Notes: a model not told the origin generated them from the letters alone. A stretch of 64,000 nucleotides of DNA from Rhizobium sp. Root708 (GCF_001429725.1 NZ_LMHV01000044.1:124001-188000); one strand, 5' to 3'; shown: positions 46,865-56,508, counted from the stretch's first letter. A program made the numbers and translations.

Positions 46865-46990
46865 TCAATGAGCTTCATCACAGTGCCCGTTGGTTTTTCC
46901 GGCCGTCGATCCGTCGACCCGGCGGTCTTCCCCGAGCGCTGATGCGAGAGCCTTCAACATCTCGAGCAGTTGGGCGCGGATCGCAGTCAT
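46865..46990 (-). pseudogene. truncated nucleotidyltransferase-like toxin start
   Basis: The ATG overlaps the stop of the upstream gene (ATGA at 46987-46990). It reads MTAIRAQLLEMLKALASALG, then EDRRVDGSTAGKTNGHCDEA, and stops after 41 codons. The beginning fits the N-terminus of AbiEii-like nucleotidyltransferase partners, in which a (V/F)-G-G-(S/C)-T motif follows the first helix; here GSTAG remains and the downstream catalytic part is lost. It is a decayed second gene of a two-gene module. Family assignment rests on arrangement and a short match. Confidence 0.45.
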
Positions 46991-47553
46991 TTGCTCAGGA
47001 TCCTTGACCGGAGTTGGTCGGCTGCGAGACTGGCTTCCCGCTGGTTTCCGAACCTAATCGCATCGACGAGAGCCAGATATTCATAGAGGTGCTCGTCTCT
47101 CATGGCAGCCAAAGGAACGTCTTTTGAAAAGACGACCGATTGGCCCATTTCCTTTCCCTCGGCGAAAGGCCAAACGTAGTTGTAGGTCCCGCCGCTGATC
47201 AGCAATCCTTCAAGCATTGGAGCTGTAAAAGCGGTTGGCACGCCTCGCTGCATTGAACCGACGTGCGCTGGCAACACGAATTTGAGACCGTTGGTGATGA
47301 AGCCGAACTGGTTTCTGCGATGTGGCCTGACCTCGTTCTTGCCGTTGTCCTTACGCGCAATGCTACAGGCGACACTTCGCTTGAGCGATTGGGCTATTTC
47401 CGTCTTGCTTTTACCAAGCAGTGCTTCGAGATTGCGCACAGAATACGGTTCTCCGCCCGGGGCGTCCGATCGGAGTTGATCCGGGCCTTTGGTAAGCCCC
47501 TGCTCTTGCAGGCTGAGCAGTTTCAGCAGAACGACAATATCTTGGCTCTTCAT
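46987..47553 (-). CDS. winged-helix antitoxin-like protein, orphan partner
   Basis: A 188-residue protein. The N-terminus (MKSQDIVVLLKLLSLQEQGL, then YSVRNLEALLGKSKTEIAQS) is a MarR-like helix-turn-helix. The rest (NQFGFITNGLKFVLPAHVGS, then VPTAFTAP, YVWPFAEGKEMGQSVVF, and EYLALVDAIRFGNQREAS) matches a family that is usually found just upstream of a nucleotidyltransferase-like toxin gene. Start at 47553: AGGAT lies about 6 bases upstream, and the frame open to 47565 adds only 4 residues. The downstream gene overlaps it by four bases but is broken after 41 codons, so this may be a solitary antitoxin or regulator retained after loss of its toxin. Confidence 0.7.
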   Translation of the reverse strand: MKSQDIVVLLKLLSLQEQGLTKGPDQLRSDAPGGEPYSVRNLEALLGKSKTEIAQSLKRSVACSIARKDNGKNEVRPHRRNQFGFITNGLKFVLPAHVGSMQRGVPTAFTAPMLEGLLISGGTYNYVWPFAEGKEMGQSVVFSKDVPLAAMRDEHLYEYLALVDAIRFGNQREASLAADQLRSRILSK

Positions 47554-48276
47554 AACATCCTGCACGATCGAACTGCTCCTGTTACCCGGGCGTGGCTGCG
47601 GACCAACGCGGTCCGCCCATTTTCCCTATCAGATTTCGAAGCGGTACGAGCCGCCCTGGCGCCTGGAAATCCCGAACACAGCTGACATCGGCCGAAACGA
47701 TATCGAATCCTCTGGCTTCCCGCCCGGGAGGTCGTGACCTATGTTCAGACACTCGTGCTAAAGGTCTCAGGGGCCGACTGTGTTCGGTTTTTCTAACCCC
47801 CGGTCGGGGATAAAAGACTAAGCTAGTTCTCCGAACGCTCATCGGGCTCTCGAGGGGCCTAACCCCTCAAGAATCGGACCCGTTCGTCGTTGAGGAAAAT
47901 CAAGAAGCAGCAAAACTTCTCGATGCGGCAGTCAAGCTCGAAATACAAATGGAAGCAGCCGGCGACGATGCACAACGCTTAAGTAGGCTTATATTTCTGC
48001 GATGATAGCCGTGCATGCGCAGCAAACGGTCATTTCACCCCTGCTCGACATCCTTGACTATTCGATACACGACTGCCTCCGACCACTGCGGCTTCCGCGT
48101 CGAAACCTTTAGTGCTGCAGGAGATGCACCAGATCCATGCAGCACTTCCAGTGCTGGGCGACACGTTTTGTCTTTGACCCATCGGCCGTTTTCGAGATCA
48201 GATGCAAGCGCCGCCAACCCTCCATTCGAGACACCGTCGGTCACCCGAACGTGCGGTTCTCTGGAGGGGAGGGCGC
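47554..48276. other. intergenic region downstream of repC with a protein-like fragment
   Basis: About 720 bp. On the plus strand, 47814-48005 has an open stretch without start codon that ends in DPFVVEENQEAAKLLDAAV and MEAAGDDAQRLSRLIFLR. Its charged helical character is gene-like, so it may be a remnant. An 81-codon minus frame at 48035-48280 shows no domain. Nothing else is recognised. Confidence 0.35.
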
Positions 48277-49491
48277 TCATCCGGCTCTTCGACCTTCGGC
48301 ACCATCTGCACGCAAGAGCGCCATCAACATCGGTCCGAGTGAGAACTCCCCTCTCCTTGCCCTTGCAGTCAGGTCGCGGAGATATCCGCCGGCCGAGTTG
48401 ATGTGTCCGCCACGCTCGAGAATGCAGCCAACAACGGCAGCCGCATTCTCCGGGCCCATCACGACGGAAGCTTCCTCGTAGGCCGACGGGCTGATCCCCA
48501 GCGTCGATTTCGCGACAATCGCCGCGGTCATCATTTCGCGCCAGTTCCCAATTACGCCAGCCGGACCGTAGGGGACAATCTCCGGGCAGGCACGCAGTAC
48601 CAACGAAAGCGGAAACGACTTTATCGGCTCGCTCTGCGGCTTCAGTTTCTGGCTCGACCTCGCCTCCTGCTCTTTTTCGGAGCTAGGTTCAAGTTCATTG
48701 CTGGATTCGGGATTTGAATTCTGTTTGTGCCGCTCAAAATGAGCAGCATTGGTGCTATTATTCTCGGAATCTTCCTGATTATCCAGCGCGTTGAGGATCT
48801 CATCCCTCAGCAAACCCATCTCATCGAGGATATCGGCAACCTGTGCCAACGATGGAGACTTCGGAATACGGCTCACGAGGTCAATGTAAACGTCTTCGAT
48901 CGCTTCCCAATTGCCTGCGGCGCCCTCCTCGATCGCGGCCGAAATGAGCTTGCGCACATCCCGCCGGCAGATCGTCAGGTCCTCCCTCGCTCGCCTTAGC
49001 GCAATCCGGTAGGCAACGACCTCCTGCGCCACGATCGCCAATTCCTCCGATCTCAACAACAGAGGAGAAAGATCGAAGCCGAAGGCACTTTCGATCGCGC
49101 CGGCCCTGTCTTTGCGGGCATAGCGCTTACCGTTAGCGCTGTCGCGCCTGACTATCAGGCCAGCATCGACAAGAAGTGCGATATGCCGGCGCAACGTCGC
49201 GCCCGCTATGCCGTGCGCACGAAGGCTCAGTTGTACGTTCGACGGAAAGACGACAAGTTCCTTGTCCTGTCGCAGCTCATTTTCGGGATGAAAACTCAAC
49301 AACGCATCCAGCACCGCCAGGCTACGGTCGAGCAGACCGAGCCGTTCGCGTGCTTCGGAAGCGTCCCGAAATACCTTCCACTTGTCGACGGTCTTGCCTT
49401 GCTTGATCTCGGCGGTCGCAACCTGCCGCTTTACCAAGGCAAGCTTCACCGGCCGCCGCCCAAAGGGCGTCGTCACATGTCCACCTTGCAT
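48277..49491 (-). CDS. repC: replication initiator RepC
   Basis: RepC initiates replication of repABC plasmids; the origin lies inside its own gene. The 404-residue product has the RepC N-terminal winged-helix domain (FRDASEARERLGLLDRSLAV, FHPENELRQDKELVVFPSN, GIAGATLRRHIALLVDAGLI). An acidic, low-complexity linker (residues about 235-275) follows, and then the C-terminal domain (SLVLRACPEIVPYGPAG). It is the third gene of the operon, separated from repB by 182 bp that contain the antisense RNA gene. The AT-rich stretch in the linker region (around 48.72-48.79 kb) could be the origin unwinding area. Confidence 0.95.
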   Translation of the reverse strand: MQGGHVTTPFGRRPVKLALVKRQVATAEIKQGKTVDKWKVFRDASEARERLGLLDRSLAVLDALLSFHPENELRQDKELVVFPSNVQLSLRAHGIAGATLRRHIALLVDAGLIVRRDSANGKRYARKDRAGAIESAFGFDLSPLLLRSEELAIVAQEVVAYRIALRRAREDLTICRRDVRKLISAAIEEGAAGNWEAIEDVYIDLVSRIPKSPSLAQVADILDEMGLLRDEILNALDNQEDSENNSTNAAHFERHKQNSNPESSNELEPSSEKEQEARSSQKLKPQSEPIKSFPLSLVLRACPEIVPYGPAGVIGNWREMMTAAIVAKSTLGISPSAYEEASVVMGPENAAAVVGCILERGGHINSAGGYLRDLTARARRGEFSLGPMLMALLRADGAEGRRAG

Positions 49492-49550
49492 CTTCTTCCA
49501 CCCTCAAAAGGCAAAAGAAATCCGCTCACCAAAAACGGTGCCAAAGACTC

Positions 49551-49579
49551 TTGACTGGGATTCGGGGAAATGCGATTCT
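49551..49579 (+). promoter_or_regulatory. promoter of the antisense RNA
   Basis: TTGACT (49551-49556) and GATTCT (49574-49579) are 17 bp apart, on the strand opposite to repABC, in the repB-repC gap. This is the position and strand of the ctRNA promoter in other repABC plasmids. Confidence 0.6.
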
Positions 49580-49585
49580 CTAGTT

Positions 49586-49640
49586 GTCACACATTGAGAG
49601 AGGCTTCCACGACGGCAACGTTTGGGGGCCTTTTTCTTTT
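49586..49640 (+). ncRNA. incompatibility antisense RNA (ctRNA, incA type)
   Basis: repABC plasmids make a roughly 55-nt RNA complementary to the repB-repC leader. It represses repC and determines incompatibility. Here, downstream of the promoter at 49551-49579, the plus strand has a stem AGGCTTCC (49601-49608) that pairs with GGGGGCCT (49624-49631) using two G-U pairs, followed by TTTTTCTTTT. That is the stem-loop plus intrinsic terminator expected of ctRNA. Transcription start near 49586 is estimated from promoter spacing, so the 5' end is approximate. Confidence 0.7.
49601..49640 (+). terminator. intrinsic terminator of the ctRNA
   Basis: An 8-bp stem with two G-U pairs (49601-49608 with 49624-49631), then a 10-base T-rich run ending at 49640. 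It also forms the single main hairpin of the RNA. Confidence 0.7.
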
Positions 49641-49673
49641 GCTGCTATTCCTTTCCGCGAAATCGGACGGCTA

Positions 49674-50717
49674 TCAGGCGCCGCTAGACCTATTATGGAC
49701 GAAGCGCTCAGCCAGTGCCGGCAGCTCCGCTTCGACGAATTTCAAAAACTCCGTTCCAAGAGCGCCACTCGCCTTGATCCGCACTTCCTTGGCCGAGGCA
49801 AGATATTCGCCGAGCGCCTGTCCGCTTCCAGTGGCAATCGGAGCCGGTTCAGGCTTGGGAGCCGACGACTTGATGGCCTGCAAGGCCACAAGGAAGCGCT
49901 GGTCCGACCCGCCTATGCCCTCAGTACTTGCAAGCGCCGCCCTCAGAGACGCAAGACGTTCGGCGTTGTCGGAAATCGCCTTTGCGAGATCGCCCCACCG
50001 AGGCCGACCGACCTTGGGCGCTCTTCCGATCGCTTCGATCACGTCACGCGGAATGGCGCGGTACACACCGCGCATCCGTGCAAGCTCCGCATCGTCGATC
50101 GAAAGGGCTGCCTTAATGGCATGTGTCTTGATCGACGCCTCGTCCAGACGGGATGCAAACAATGCGCGCTCGATCCATGTCAGATCCTGACGACTTGCGT
50201 TTTCAATGCCCTGAGCCAGGATGAGGTCGGCGTCCGATATCTCGATCTCGATGGCAAGCACCGCTCGACCGATCGCTGAAAGCGCTCGCCAGCGTCGGTG
50301 ACCGTAGACAATCTGGTAACGGTCCGGAGATGCTGGGTGCTTGCGAACCTGGACCGGGACCTTCTGGCCTTCCGCCTCGATCGAACGTTTGAACTGCGCA
50401 AATGCGGCGGCATCATCGTCGGGAAGTCGGTCAGGATAAGGAGACGGATCCATCAGGGATGGATCGATCTCGCGAACGGATAGTGTGCCGGCCTCCACCA
50501 TGGCCTTCAACCGATCGCGCTCCGTGCGGATATCGTCGATGGCGCGATGCGCAGCACCGATGACACCAGCGCCTACCCGTTTTACCGATGGAGGCGCAGG
50601 CGCTGCGACCGGCTGTTGCTCCTGCTCCTGCTCGTGCTCCGGCGCCTGACCACTCTCGAGTGACGCCGACAACAGTCCAAAGCTTGCAACGATAGACTTG
50701 CGGTTCGATTTGTTCAT
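49674..50717 (-). CDS. repB: partition protein RepB (ParB family)
   Basis: RepB binds the plasmid centromere (parS) and works with RepA to segregate copies; with RepA it also represses the operon. The 347-residue product has a ParB/Srx-type N-terminal domain (DRYQIVYGHRRWRALSAIGR, a form of the GERRxRA motif), a central HTH, and a C-terminal part. Its ATG overlaps the repA stop (ATGA, 50714-50717). The start MNKSNRKSIVASFG is preferred to the longer frame from 50729. Its likely target sites are the palindromes at 43-45.6 kb. Confidence 0.95.
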   Translation of the reverse strand: MNKSNRKSIVASFGLLSASLESGQAPEHEQEQEQQPVAAPAPPSVKRVGAGVIGAAHRAIDDIRTERDRLKAMVEAGTLSVREIDPSLMDPSPYPDRLPDDDAAAFAQFKRSIEAEGQKVPVQVRKHPASPDRYQIVYGHRRWRALSAIGRAVLAIEIEISDADLILAQGIENASRQDLTWIERALFASRLDEASIKTHAIKAALSIDDAELARMRGVYRAIPRDVIEAIGRAPKVGRPRWGDLAKAISDNAERLASLRAALASTEGIGGSDQRFLVALQAIKSSAPKPEPAPIATGSGQALGEYLASAKEVRIKASGALGTEFLKFVEAELPALAERFVHNRSSGA

Positions 50718-51937
50718 GCACGCCCCCAACTGTCGCTGAGCAATCGGATGATTGCCTCGTTGACGGCTTCAACCGCCTCGCGCGCGCGCTTGTGCGTATC
50801 GCGACCAATCTGGCCCATCTCAAGCTCATAGACCGAACGCTTGGCGAGCCCGGCCGCCTCCACGGCGGTGCTTTCGATCGCCGTCGGCAGGAGAACGTCA
50901 GAGCCGAAGAGATGCCGCAACATCGCAACGATCTGCGACTGCGGCGCGTCGTTCGGATCATGGCGGGTCACCAGATAGCGGATGAAGTCCTGGTCGAGCT
51001 GAGCGCCGTTTTCGTTAAGAACGCTGATTAGGTCACCCATCATCAGCAGAAACTGGCTCATCGACGCGACGTCCAGCATTGCTGGGTGGACGGTGATGAT
51101 CATGCTCGTCGCGGCGTAGATCGCGCTCAGAGTCAGGAACCCGAGCGATGGTGGCGTATCGAGAATGACGACGTCATAATCGTCTTCGACTTCCGCCAGA
51201 ACAAGCTTCAGGCGCTCGAAGAATATCGCTCCAGCCGTCGACTTCTGCGCAAGAACACGCGGCGTCTCATGTTCATATTCCATCACTTCGAGATTGCCGG
51301 GAATAAGGTCGATACCGTCGAAATAGGTTTTGCGGATAATGTCACGGATGGGGCGCCTCTCGTTATCGTCGTAACGCAAGGCTGCGTAGATCGTTTCGTT
51401 GGCGCCGATGTCGATTTCCGGCTGCGCGCCAAACATCGCCGAAAGTGAAGCCTGCGGATCGAGATCGAGCGCCAGCACGCGATAACCATGAAGCGCCAGA
51501 TGATGGGCAAGATGGACGCACGTCGTCGTCTTCGCGCTGCCGCCCTTGAAGTTGGCGATAGCAAGCACCTGAAGGTGTTCGCCCTCACGCCGGCGCGGCA
51601 GAAAGCGAAGAGCCTCTGCCGGCTTCTGCTTGGCGAAGAGCTCCCGCAGTTCGTTGATCTGCTCCAGAGTGTAGACGCGGTGATTGTTCTCAAGCCTGCT
51701 TGGGACCGGGCCCCTGCCTTCCGACGACATCAGCTTCAGCGTCGAGTCGGGAATCGAGGTCAGCTTGGACACTTCGTTGGTGAGAAACTGCCGCAGCGTC
51801 TTTTCGGACTTCGGCGGGTACATCCGCGTCCTGAGCTGCTGAAGTTGCCCGGAAAGAATTGTTGCATGGCGCAGGATCTTGCTGCCTGCATCCTCTTTCG
51901 TGGTAACGACTGTCTCTACTCGATTTGCTATCGCCAT
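50714..51937 (-). CDS. repA: partition ATPase RepA (ParA family)
   Basis: First gene of repABC. A 407-residue Walker-type ATPase that moves plasmid copies apart and acts with RepB as autorepressor. It has an N-terminal HTH part (LTSIPDSTLKLMSSEGRGPV), the deviant Walker A (NFKGGSAKTTTCVHLAHHLA near residue 130), LDLDPQASLSAMFG and VVILDTPPSLGFLTL. Length and motif order fit RepA of rhizobial plasmids. It overlaps repB by four bases. Its promoter should lie between 51938 and 52436. Confidence 0.95.
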   Translation of the reverse strand: MAIANRVETVVTTKEDAGSKILRHATILSGQLQQLRTRMYPPKSEKTLRQFLTNEVSKLTSIPDSTLKLMSSEGRGPVPSRLENNHRVYTLEQINELRELFAKQKPAEALRFLPRRREGEHLQVLAIANFKGGSAKTTTCVHLAHHLALHGYRVLALDLDPQASLSAMFGAQPEIDIGANETIYAALRYDDNERRPIRDIIRKTYFDGIDLIPGNLEVMEYEHETPRVLAQKSTAGAIFFERLKLVLAEVEDDYDVVILDTPPSLGFLTLSAIYAATSMIITVHPAMLDVASMSQFLLMMGDLISVLNENGAQLDQDFIRYLVTRHDPNDAPQSQIVAMLRHLFGSDVLLPTAIESTAVEAAGLAKRSVYELEMGQIGRDTHKRAREAVEAVNEAIIRLLSDSWGRA

Positions 51938-52436
51938 CTATCCCTCTTGGCGGCTCACCACCGGTTTGCCGGTCCCTGCCCGCCAAAGATAGAACACGAT
52001 TCTCCCCAACCGTCCAGAAGATTAGCCTTAACAAACAGTTAACACCCAGAAACCTGAAACATCGGAAACCGAGACACAGGAGTCGTTTCCTCGCGCTATA
52101 TCAATATGTTAGGTCTACCGAAGATCAAACCGGGTGCCAGAACGTTCCCCTGTTAATCCTACAAGGCACCCAAAGGCGCTAACGCCCTCTGCTTCAACGC
52201 GCACAGACAAATAACCCCGGTATCGGCATGCAATCACCTGCATCGATTCGCGGGTCAGCCCGATCATTGCTTCTTTAATCGGCGAGGTGACCCCGCAATT
52301 TGCCCCGAGCGAGACGCTGGACACTGTGGCAGGAAACATCCCGTTCAGTCCTGCAAAAAAGATACCTTGGAACAAGGACACGACCCCACCGTTTGAAATC
52401 TAGTTGCACTCAGGCAACGTGAGACGGAGTTAGATC
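51938..52436. other. intergenic region upstream of repA
   Basis: About 500 bp between divergent genes. It must carry the repABC promoter and the promoter of the small exported protein, but I could not assign boxes with confidence. I saw no copy of the 16-bp palindrome here. An 88-codon frame on the minus strand (52115-52381) has no recognisable domain. Confidence 0.4.
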
Positions 52437-52733
52437 ATGTCTATGAAAATCCTTGCCACGTCACTTCTAGCGCTCGCGCTCGCCGGCCCGGCGTTTGCTC
52501 AATCGAACCCGGCTCCCGCTGGCGCCACGATGGACAAGAATCATGGGGACACCATGGGTAGCACGAACAGCATGAAAATGAAGAAGCTCGACAAGAACAC
52601 GACTGGCAGCACAACGCACAACTTCAACAAGGAGAACTGCAAGTTGCTGAAGGGCAAGGGTTCGCTGCAGACCCAGGGCGGAAACAGCAACACAGAGAAC
52701 GCCGAGAACACGTGCGCTGACAACAATAACTGA
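52437..52733 (+). CDS. small exported Asn/Lys-rich protein
   Basis: A 98-residue product. The first 21 residues (MSMKILATSLLALALAGPAF, then AQS) form a clear signal peptide. The mature part is hydrophilic and rich in Asn, Thr, Lys and Met (MGSTNSMKMKKLDKNTTGST) with two Cys (ENCKLLKGKG and ENTCADNN), which could form a disulphide. No family is recognised. It is followed by a good terminator, so it is a single-gene transcript. Periplasmic or secreted location is inferred. Confidence 0.75.
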   Translation: MSMKILATSLLALALAGPAFAQSNPAPAGATMDKNHGDTMGSTNSMKMKKLDKNTTGSTTHNFNKENCKLLKGKGSLQTQGGNSNTENAENTCADNNN

Positions 52734-52745
52734 TTTTTTCCATTA

Positions 52746-52780
52746 GGGAGGCAGATGTCGCAGCATCGCCTCCCTTTGTT
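52746..52780 (+). terminator. intrinsic terminator after the small exported protein gene
   Basis: GGGAGGC (52746-52752) pairs with GCCTCCC (52768-52774); an inner GATG/CATC pairing extends the stem past one bulged A. TTTGTT follows. Confidence 0.8.
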
Positions 52781-53049
52781 CATCCCTGATGGGCATTCGC
52801 AACAGATTGCCCGAAGCAGTGGATCGAAGCGCATTCAGTGCCCGCAACCTCGAATGAAACCTCGATCGAGGAATGCGTGGCTGAACTGAGCCAAAGGACA
52901 GTCAAGCAATCGCCGAAACACCACGAGTTGATATCGACCGATACTAGAGAACCTACGCGATGTTACGCTACCCGCGCGTCGGATAGTGTTACCTTTGTCG
53001 AGATTGAGAACAGGGTCCGTTAGAGGCCTCTTCGTCTCTTCAGGAGCGC

Positions 53050-53247
53050 GTGGGAATGGCGGACCTTCGCAACTTAGAAAAAGATGACAAGAAGCTTTCC
53101 CGATACGGAGAGTTGCTTGCGTTCGCCGTCCTGGCGTTTGGCGTCTGGCCGATCTTGGCGGTCGGGACGGTGGCGAGCTACGGATTTATTGTTTGGTTCT
53201 ATCAGATTGTCTTCGGTCCCCCGGGACCACCGCCGACCATTCATTGA
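53050..53247 (+). CDS. napE: periplasmic nitrate reductase component NapE
   Basis: A 65-residue inner-membrane protein with one long hydrophobic segment (LLAFAVLAFGVWPILAVGTV, then YGFIVWFYQIVFGPPGPP). That segment and the GPPGPP end are typical of NapE. It starts with GTG at 53050 (GGAGCG upstream); an internal ATG lies two codons later. It is the first gene of napEFDABC. NapE function is not firmly known; it is thought to help the membrane arm of the system. Confidence 0.88.
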   Translation: MGMADLRNLEKDDKKLSRYGELLAFAVLAFGVWPILAVGTVASYGFIVWFYQIVFGPPGPPPTIH

Positions 53248-53257
53248 GGCGGCTCTC

Positions 53258-53755
53258 ATGAACACCGGCTCCATCTCCCGCAGATCGCTTTTTAAAGGTG
53301 AACTCGCCCGTACGCCGGCGATCCTCCCCCCAGGTGTGTCCCGATCTTCCCTCACCCGATGCACCGGTTGCAATCAATGCGTCGAGCGATGTCCCTCCTC
53401 GATAATCCAGCTGACCGGCGGATTACCCGAAATAAATCTTTCAGGAGAGGGGGGCGAATGCACGTTCTGTCGCGCCTGCCTGGACGCCTGCACGCAGGCG
53501 GTTTTCGATGGCTCGCGGTTTCACTTCAATCACGTTGCCACAGTTTCCGATCAGTGCCTGGCACGCAAAGGCGTGGCCTGCCAATCTTGCGGCGAATCCT
53601 GTCCGGAACAAGCCATTGGCTTTGAAGCACGAATTGGCGGACCGTTTGTGCCCGCCGTCGATAGCGCGCGTTGCACCGGGTGCGCTGCATGCATGCAGGT
53701 CTGTCCGATGGACGCCATCGTGATGCAGCCACTGAAGGAGTTCGCCGATGGCTGA
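53258..53755 (+). CDS. napF: ferredoxin-type protein NapF
   Basis: A 165-residue cytoplasmic iron-sulphur protein with cysteine clusters for [4Fe-4S] centres: CTGCNQCVERCP, CTFCRACLDAC, CQSCGESCPEQA and CTGCAACMQVCP. In other species NapF helps mature the NapA iron-sulphur centre. ATG at 53258, with GAGGCGGC upstream, follows napE by 10 bp. The frame is also open further back, but that part overlaps napE. It overlaps napD by 8 bp. Confidence 0.93.
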   Translation: MNTGSISRRSLFKGELARTPAILPPGVSRSSLTRCTGCNQCVERCPSSIIQLTGGLPEINLSGEGGECTFCRACLDACTQAVFDGSRFHFNHVATVSDQCLARKGVACQSCGESCPEQAIGFEARIGGPFVPAVDSARCTGCAACMQVCPMDAIVMQPLKEFADG

Positions 53756-54029
53756 GAACGCACTCTGGCATGTCTCCAGCGCTGTTATAGTCACGAGGCC
53801 GGAGCACACACAAGCGATCGTTCCCCGCATCGAGGACATCGAGGGCGTTGAAATCCACGGTCACGATCACGGCAAGATCGTCGTTGTGATCGAAGGTCCA
53901 ACCACAGGCGCACTGGGGAGCGCGCTGACCAGCATCTCGCTCCTCGACGGCGTGTTGGCGGCCAACATGGTGTTTGAGCAGGTTACGGAGGAAAAGCATG
54001 CCGAAGAACCAATCCCTGACACGGCGTGA
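53748..54029 (+). CDS. napD: NapA maturation chaperone NapD
   Basis: A 93-residue cytoplasmic chaperone that binds the Tat signal peptide of NapA and holds back export until cofactors are in place. The NapD pattern is clear: [20 protein letters not shown], then [20 protein letters not shown]. It overlaps napF (8 bp) and napA (32 bp), so the three are translated together. Confidence 0.93.
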   Translation: MAENALWHVSSAVIVTRPEHTQAIVPRIEDIEGVEIHGHDHGKIVVVIEGPTTGALGSALTSISLLDGVLAANMVFEQVTEEKHAEEPIPDTA

Positions 54030-56508
54030 CGTGTTGAAAGCTCAGGCGGCTGCAATCGCTGCGACAGCGGCGGGGATCGCACTTCCTGCTTCTGCGCAAC
54101 CGGTTCCAGGCGGTGTCGAAGCCTTGCAGATAAAATGGTCCAAGGCGCCCTGCCGTTTCTGCGGCACAGGCTGCGGCGTTATGGTCGGCGTCAAGGCGGG
54201 GCAGGTGGTTGCCACACACGGCGACATGCAGGCCGAGGTCAACAGAGGCCTCAACTGCATAAAAGGCTACTTCCTTTCGAAGATCATGTACGGCGAGGAC
54301 CGGCTGACGACGCCGCTGCTGCGCAAGCGGGACGGCGTCTACGCCAAGGATGGCGAGTTCACGCCCATAAGCTGGGACGAAGCCTTCGACGTCATGGCGC
54401 AGCAATGCAAAAAAGTCCTAAAGGAAAAGGGACCGACAGCGATCGGCATGTTCGGCTCAGGACAATGGACGATATTCGAAGGCTACGCGGCAACCAAGCT
54501 GATGCGAGCCGGCCTGCGGTCGAACAATCTGGATCCCAACGCCCGCCATTGCATGGCATCGGCCGCCTATGCCTTCATGCGCACCTTCGGCATGGACGAG
54601 CCGATGGGCTGCTACGACGACTTCGAGAATGCAGATGCCTTTGTGCTGTGGGGCTCCAACATGGCGGAAATGCATCCAATCCTATGGACGCGGGTAGCAG
54701 ACCGCCGGCTCGGACATCCTCACGTGCGCGTCGCGGTCCTGTCTACGTTTACACACCGAAGCATGGACCTTGCCGATGTGCCGATCGTTTTCAAACCGGG
54801 CACGGATCTGGCAATCCTCAACTACATTGCAAATCACATTATCCAGACCGGTCGTGTAAACCAGGACTTCGTCGACAAGCATACGAAGTTTGCCCGCGGC
54901 GTGACGGACATAGGCTACGGGTTACGCCCCGACGATCCGATTGAGGCAAAGGCCGCCAATTCGGCCGACCCTGGCAAGACGGAGCCGATCGATTTCGAAG
55001 CATTCAAGGCATTCGTGGCCGACTACACGCTCGAAAAGGCATCCGAGCTTTCCGGTGTCGACGCGGAATTTCTGGAAGAGCTGGCGGAGCTTTACGCGGA
55101 TCCGGCACGCAAGGTAATGTCCCTCTGGACTATGGGTTTCAACCAGCATGTCCGCGGTGTCTGGGCCAATCAGATGGTCTACAACATCCACCTTCTGACC
55201 GGTAAGATCTCGGAGCCCGGTAACAGTCCGTTTTCGCTGACGGGCCAGCCGTCGGCCTGTGGCACCGCGCGTGAAGTTGGCACCTTTGCCCATCGTCTGC
55301 CTGCCGACATGACGGTAACGAACCCGGAGCACCGCAAGCACGCCGAGGAGATCTGGAAGATACCGGAAGGGATCATTCCGGAAAAACCCGGCTATCACGC
55401 AGTCCAGCAGGACCGCATGCTAAAGGATGGCAAGCTGAATTTTTACTGGGTGCAGGTCAACAACAACGTCCAGGCCGGCCCCAACACGAGCAATGAAACC
55501 TGGCAGGGCTACCGCAATCCCGAAAACTTCATCGTCGTGAGCGACGCCTATCCGACAATAACGGCAGTGAGCGCCGATCTGATCCTGCCTGCAGCAATGT
55601 GGGTGGAGAAGGAGGGAGCCTATGGCAACGCAGAACGTCGCACACATGTCTGGCACCAGCTCGTCCAGTCCAAAGGCGACGCACGCTCGGATCTTTGGCA
55701 GATCGCAGAGTTCTCAAAGCGCTTCACGACCGACGAGGTCTGGCCTGAGGAAATCCTCGACGCCAACGCGCAATACCGCGGAAAGACATTGTTCGACGTG
55801 CTGTTTCGTAACGGTCAAGTCGACAAGTTTCCGCTGGCCGACATCAACGTCGATTACGACAACAACGAAGCCAACGCCTTCGGTTTTTATATCCAGAAGG
55901 GGCTGTTCGAGGAATATGCGACGTTTGGCAGAGGCCATGGCCATGACCTTGCGCCATACGACATGTATCACGAGGTAAGAGGGCTGCGCTGGCCGGTCGT
56001 AAATGGCCAGGAAACGCGCTGGCGCTTCCGCGAAGGCTACGACCCATACGTCAAACCGGGCGAAGGGGTGAAATTCTACGGTCAAAAAGACGGAAGGGCG
56101 GTCATTCTGGCGGTCCCATACGAACCGCCCGCCGAGTCGCCGGACGACGAGTATGATTTCTGGTTGGTGACCGGTCGCGTCCTTGAGCATTGGCATTCCG
56201 GTTCGATGACGATGCGCGTCCCGGAGCTCTACAAGGCGTTCCCCGGCGCGCGATGTTTCATGAATGCCGAGGACGCCCGAAAGCGTGGCATTAACCAGGG
56301 AGCGGAAGTCCGCATTGTCTCACGGCGCGGAGAGATCCGCACGCGGATCGATATTCGCGGGCGAAACCGGATGCCGCCCGGGGTCATCTTCGTTCCCTGG
56401 TTCGATGCCAGCCAGTTGATCAACAAGGTCACACTGGACGCCACCGATCCCATCTCCAAACAGACGGATTTCAAGAAATGCGCGGTCAAGATCATTTCCG
56501 CCATTTGA
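53998..56508 (+). CDS. napA: periplasmic nitrate reductase catalytic subunit NapA
   Basis: The 836-residue molybdo-bis-MGD enzyme that reduces nitrate to nitrite in the periplasm. A Tat signal ([20 protein letters not shown]) leads. The [4Fe-4S] site is [13 protein letters not shown] with a later Cys in GLNCIKGYF. The Mo-ligand Cys is in [14 protein letters not shown]. The C-terminal domain has [23 protein letters not shown] at 53998 follows GGAGG, whereas the 53974 start does not. It lies inside the nap operon and receives electrons from NapB. Confidence 0.97.
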   Translation: MPKNQSLTRRDVLKAQAAAIAATAAGIALPASAQPVPGGVEALQIKWSKAPCRFCGTGCGVMVGVKAGQVVATHGDMQAEVNRGLNCIKGYFLSKIMYGEDRLTTPLLRKRDGVYAKDGEFTPISWDEAFDVMAQQCKKVLKEKGPTAIGMFGSGQWTIFEGYAATKLMRAGLRSNNLDPNARHCMASAAYAFMRTFGMDEPMGCYDDFENADAFVLWGSNMAEMHPILWTRVADRRLGHPHVRVAVLSTFTHRSMDLADVPIVFKPGTDLAILNYIANHIIQTGRVNQDFVDKHTKFARGVTDIGYGLRPDDPIEAKAANSADPGKTEPIDFEAFKAFVADYTLEKASELSGVDAEFLEELAELYADPARKVMSLWTMGFNQHVRGVWANQMVYNIHLLTGKISEPGNSPFSLTGQPSACGTAREVGTFAHRLPADMTVTNPEHRKHAEEIWKIPEGIIPEKPGYHAVQQDRMLKDGKLNFYWVQVNNNVQAGPNTSNETWQGYRNPENFIVVSDAYPTITAVSADLILPAAMWVEKEGAYGNAERRTHVWHQLVQSKGDARSDLWQIAEFSKRFTTDEVWPEEILDANAQYRGKTLFDVLFRNGQVDKFPLADINVDYDNNEANAFGFYIQKGLFEEYATFGRGHGHDLAPYDMYHEVRGLRWPVVNGQETRWRFREGYDPYVKPGEGVKFYGQKDGRAVILAVPYEPPAESPDDEYDFWLVTGRVLEHWHSGSMTMRVPELYKAFPGARCFMNAEDARKRGINQGAEVRIVSRRGEIRTRIDIRGRNRMPPGVIFVPWFDASQLINKVTLDATDPISKQTDFKKCAVKIISAI

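Noticed and set aside
48035-48280. 81-codon minus-strand frame just downstream of repC
   Set aside because: No domain, no clear ribosome site; likely chance.
52928-52941. possible FNR/FixK box upstream of napE (TTGAT at 52928)
   Set aside because: The right half should read ATCAA but reads ACCGA; only a half-site is present.
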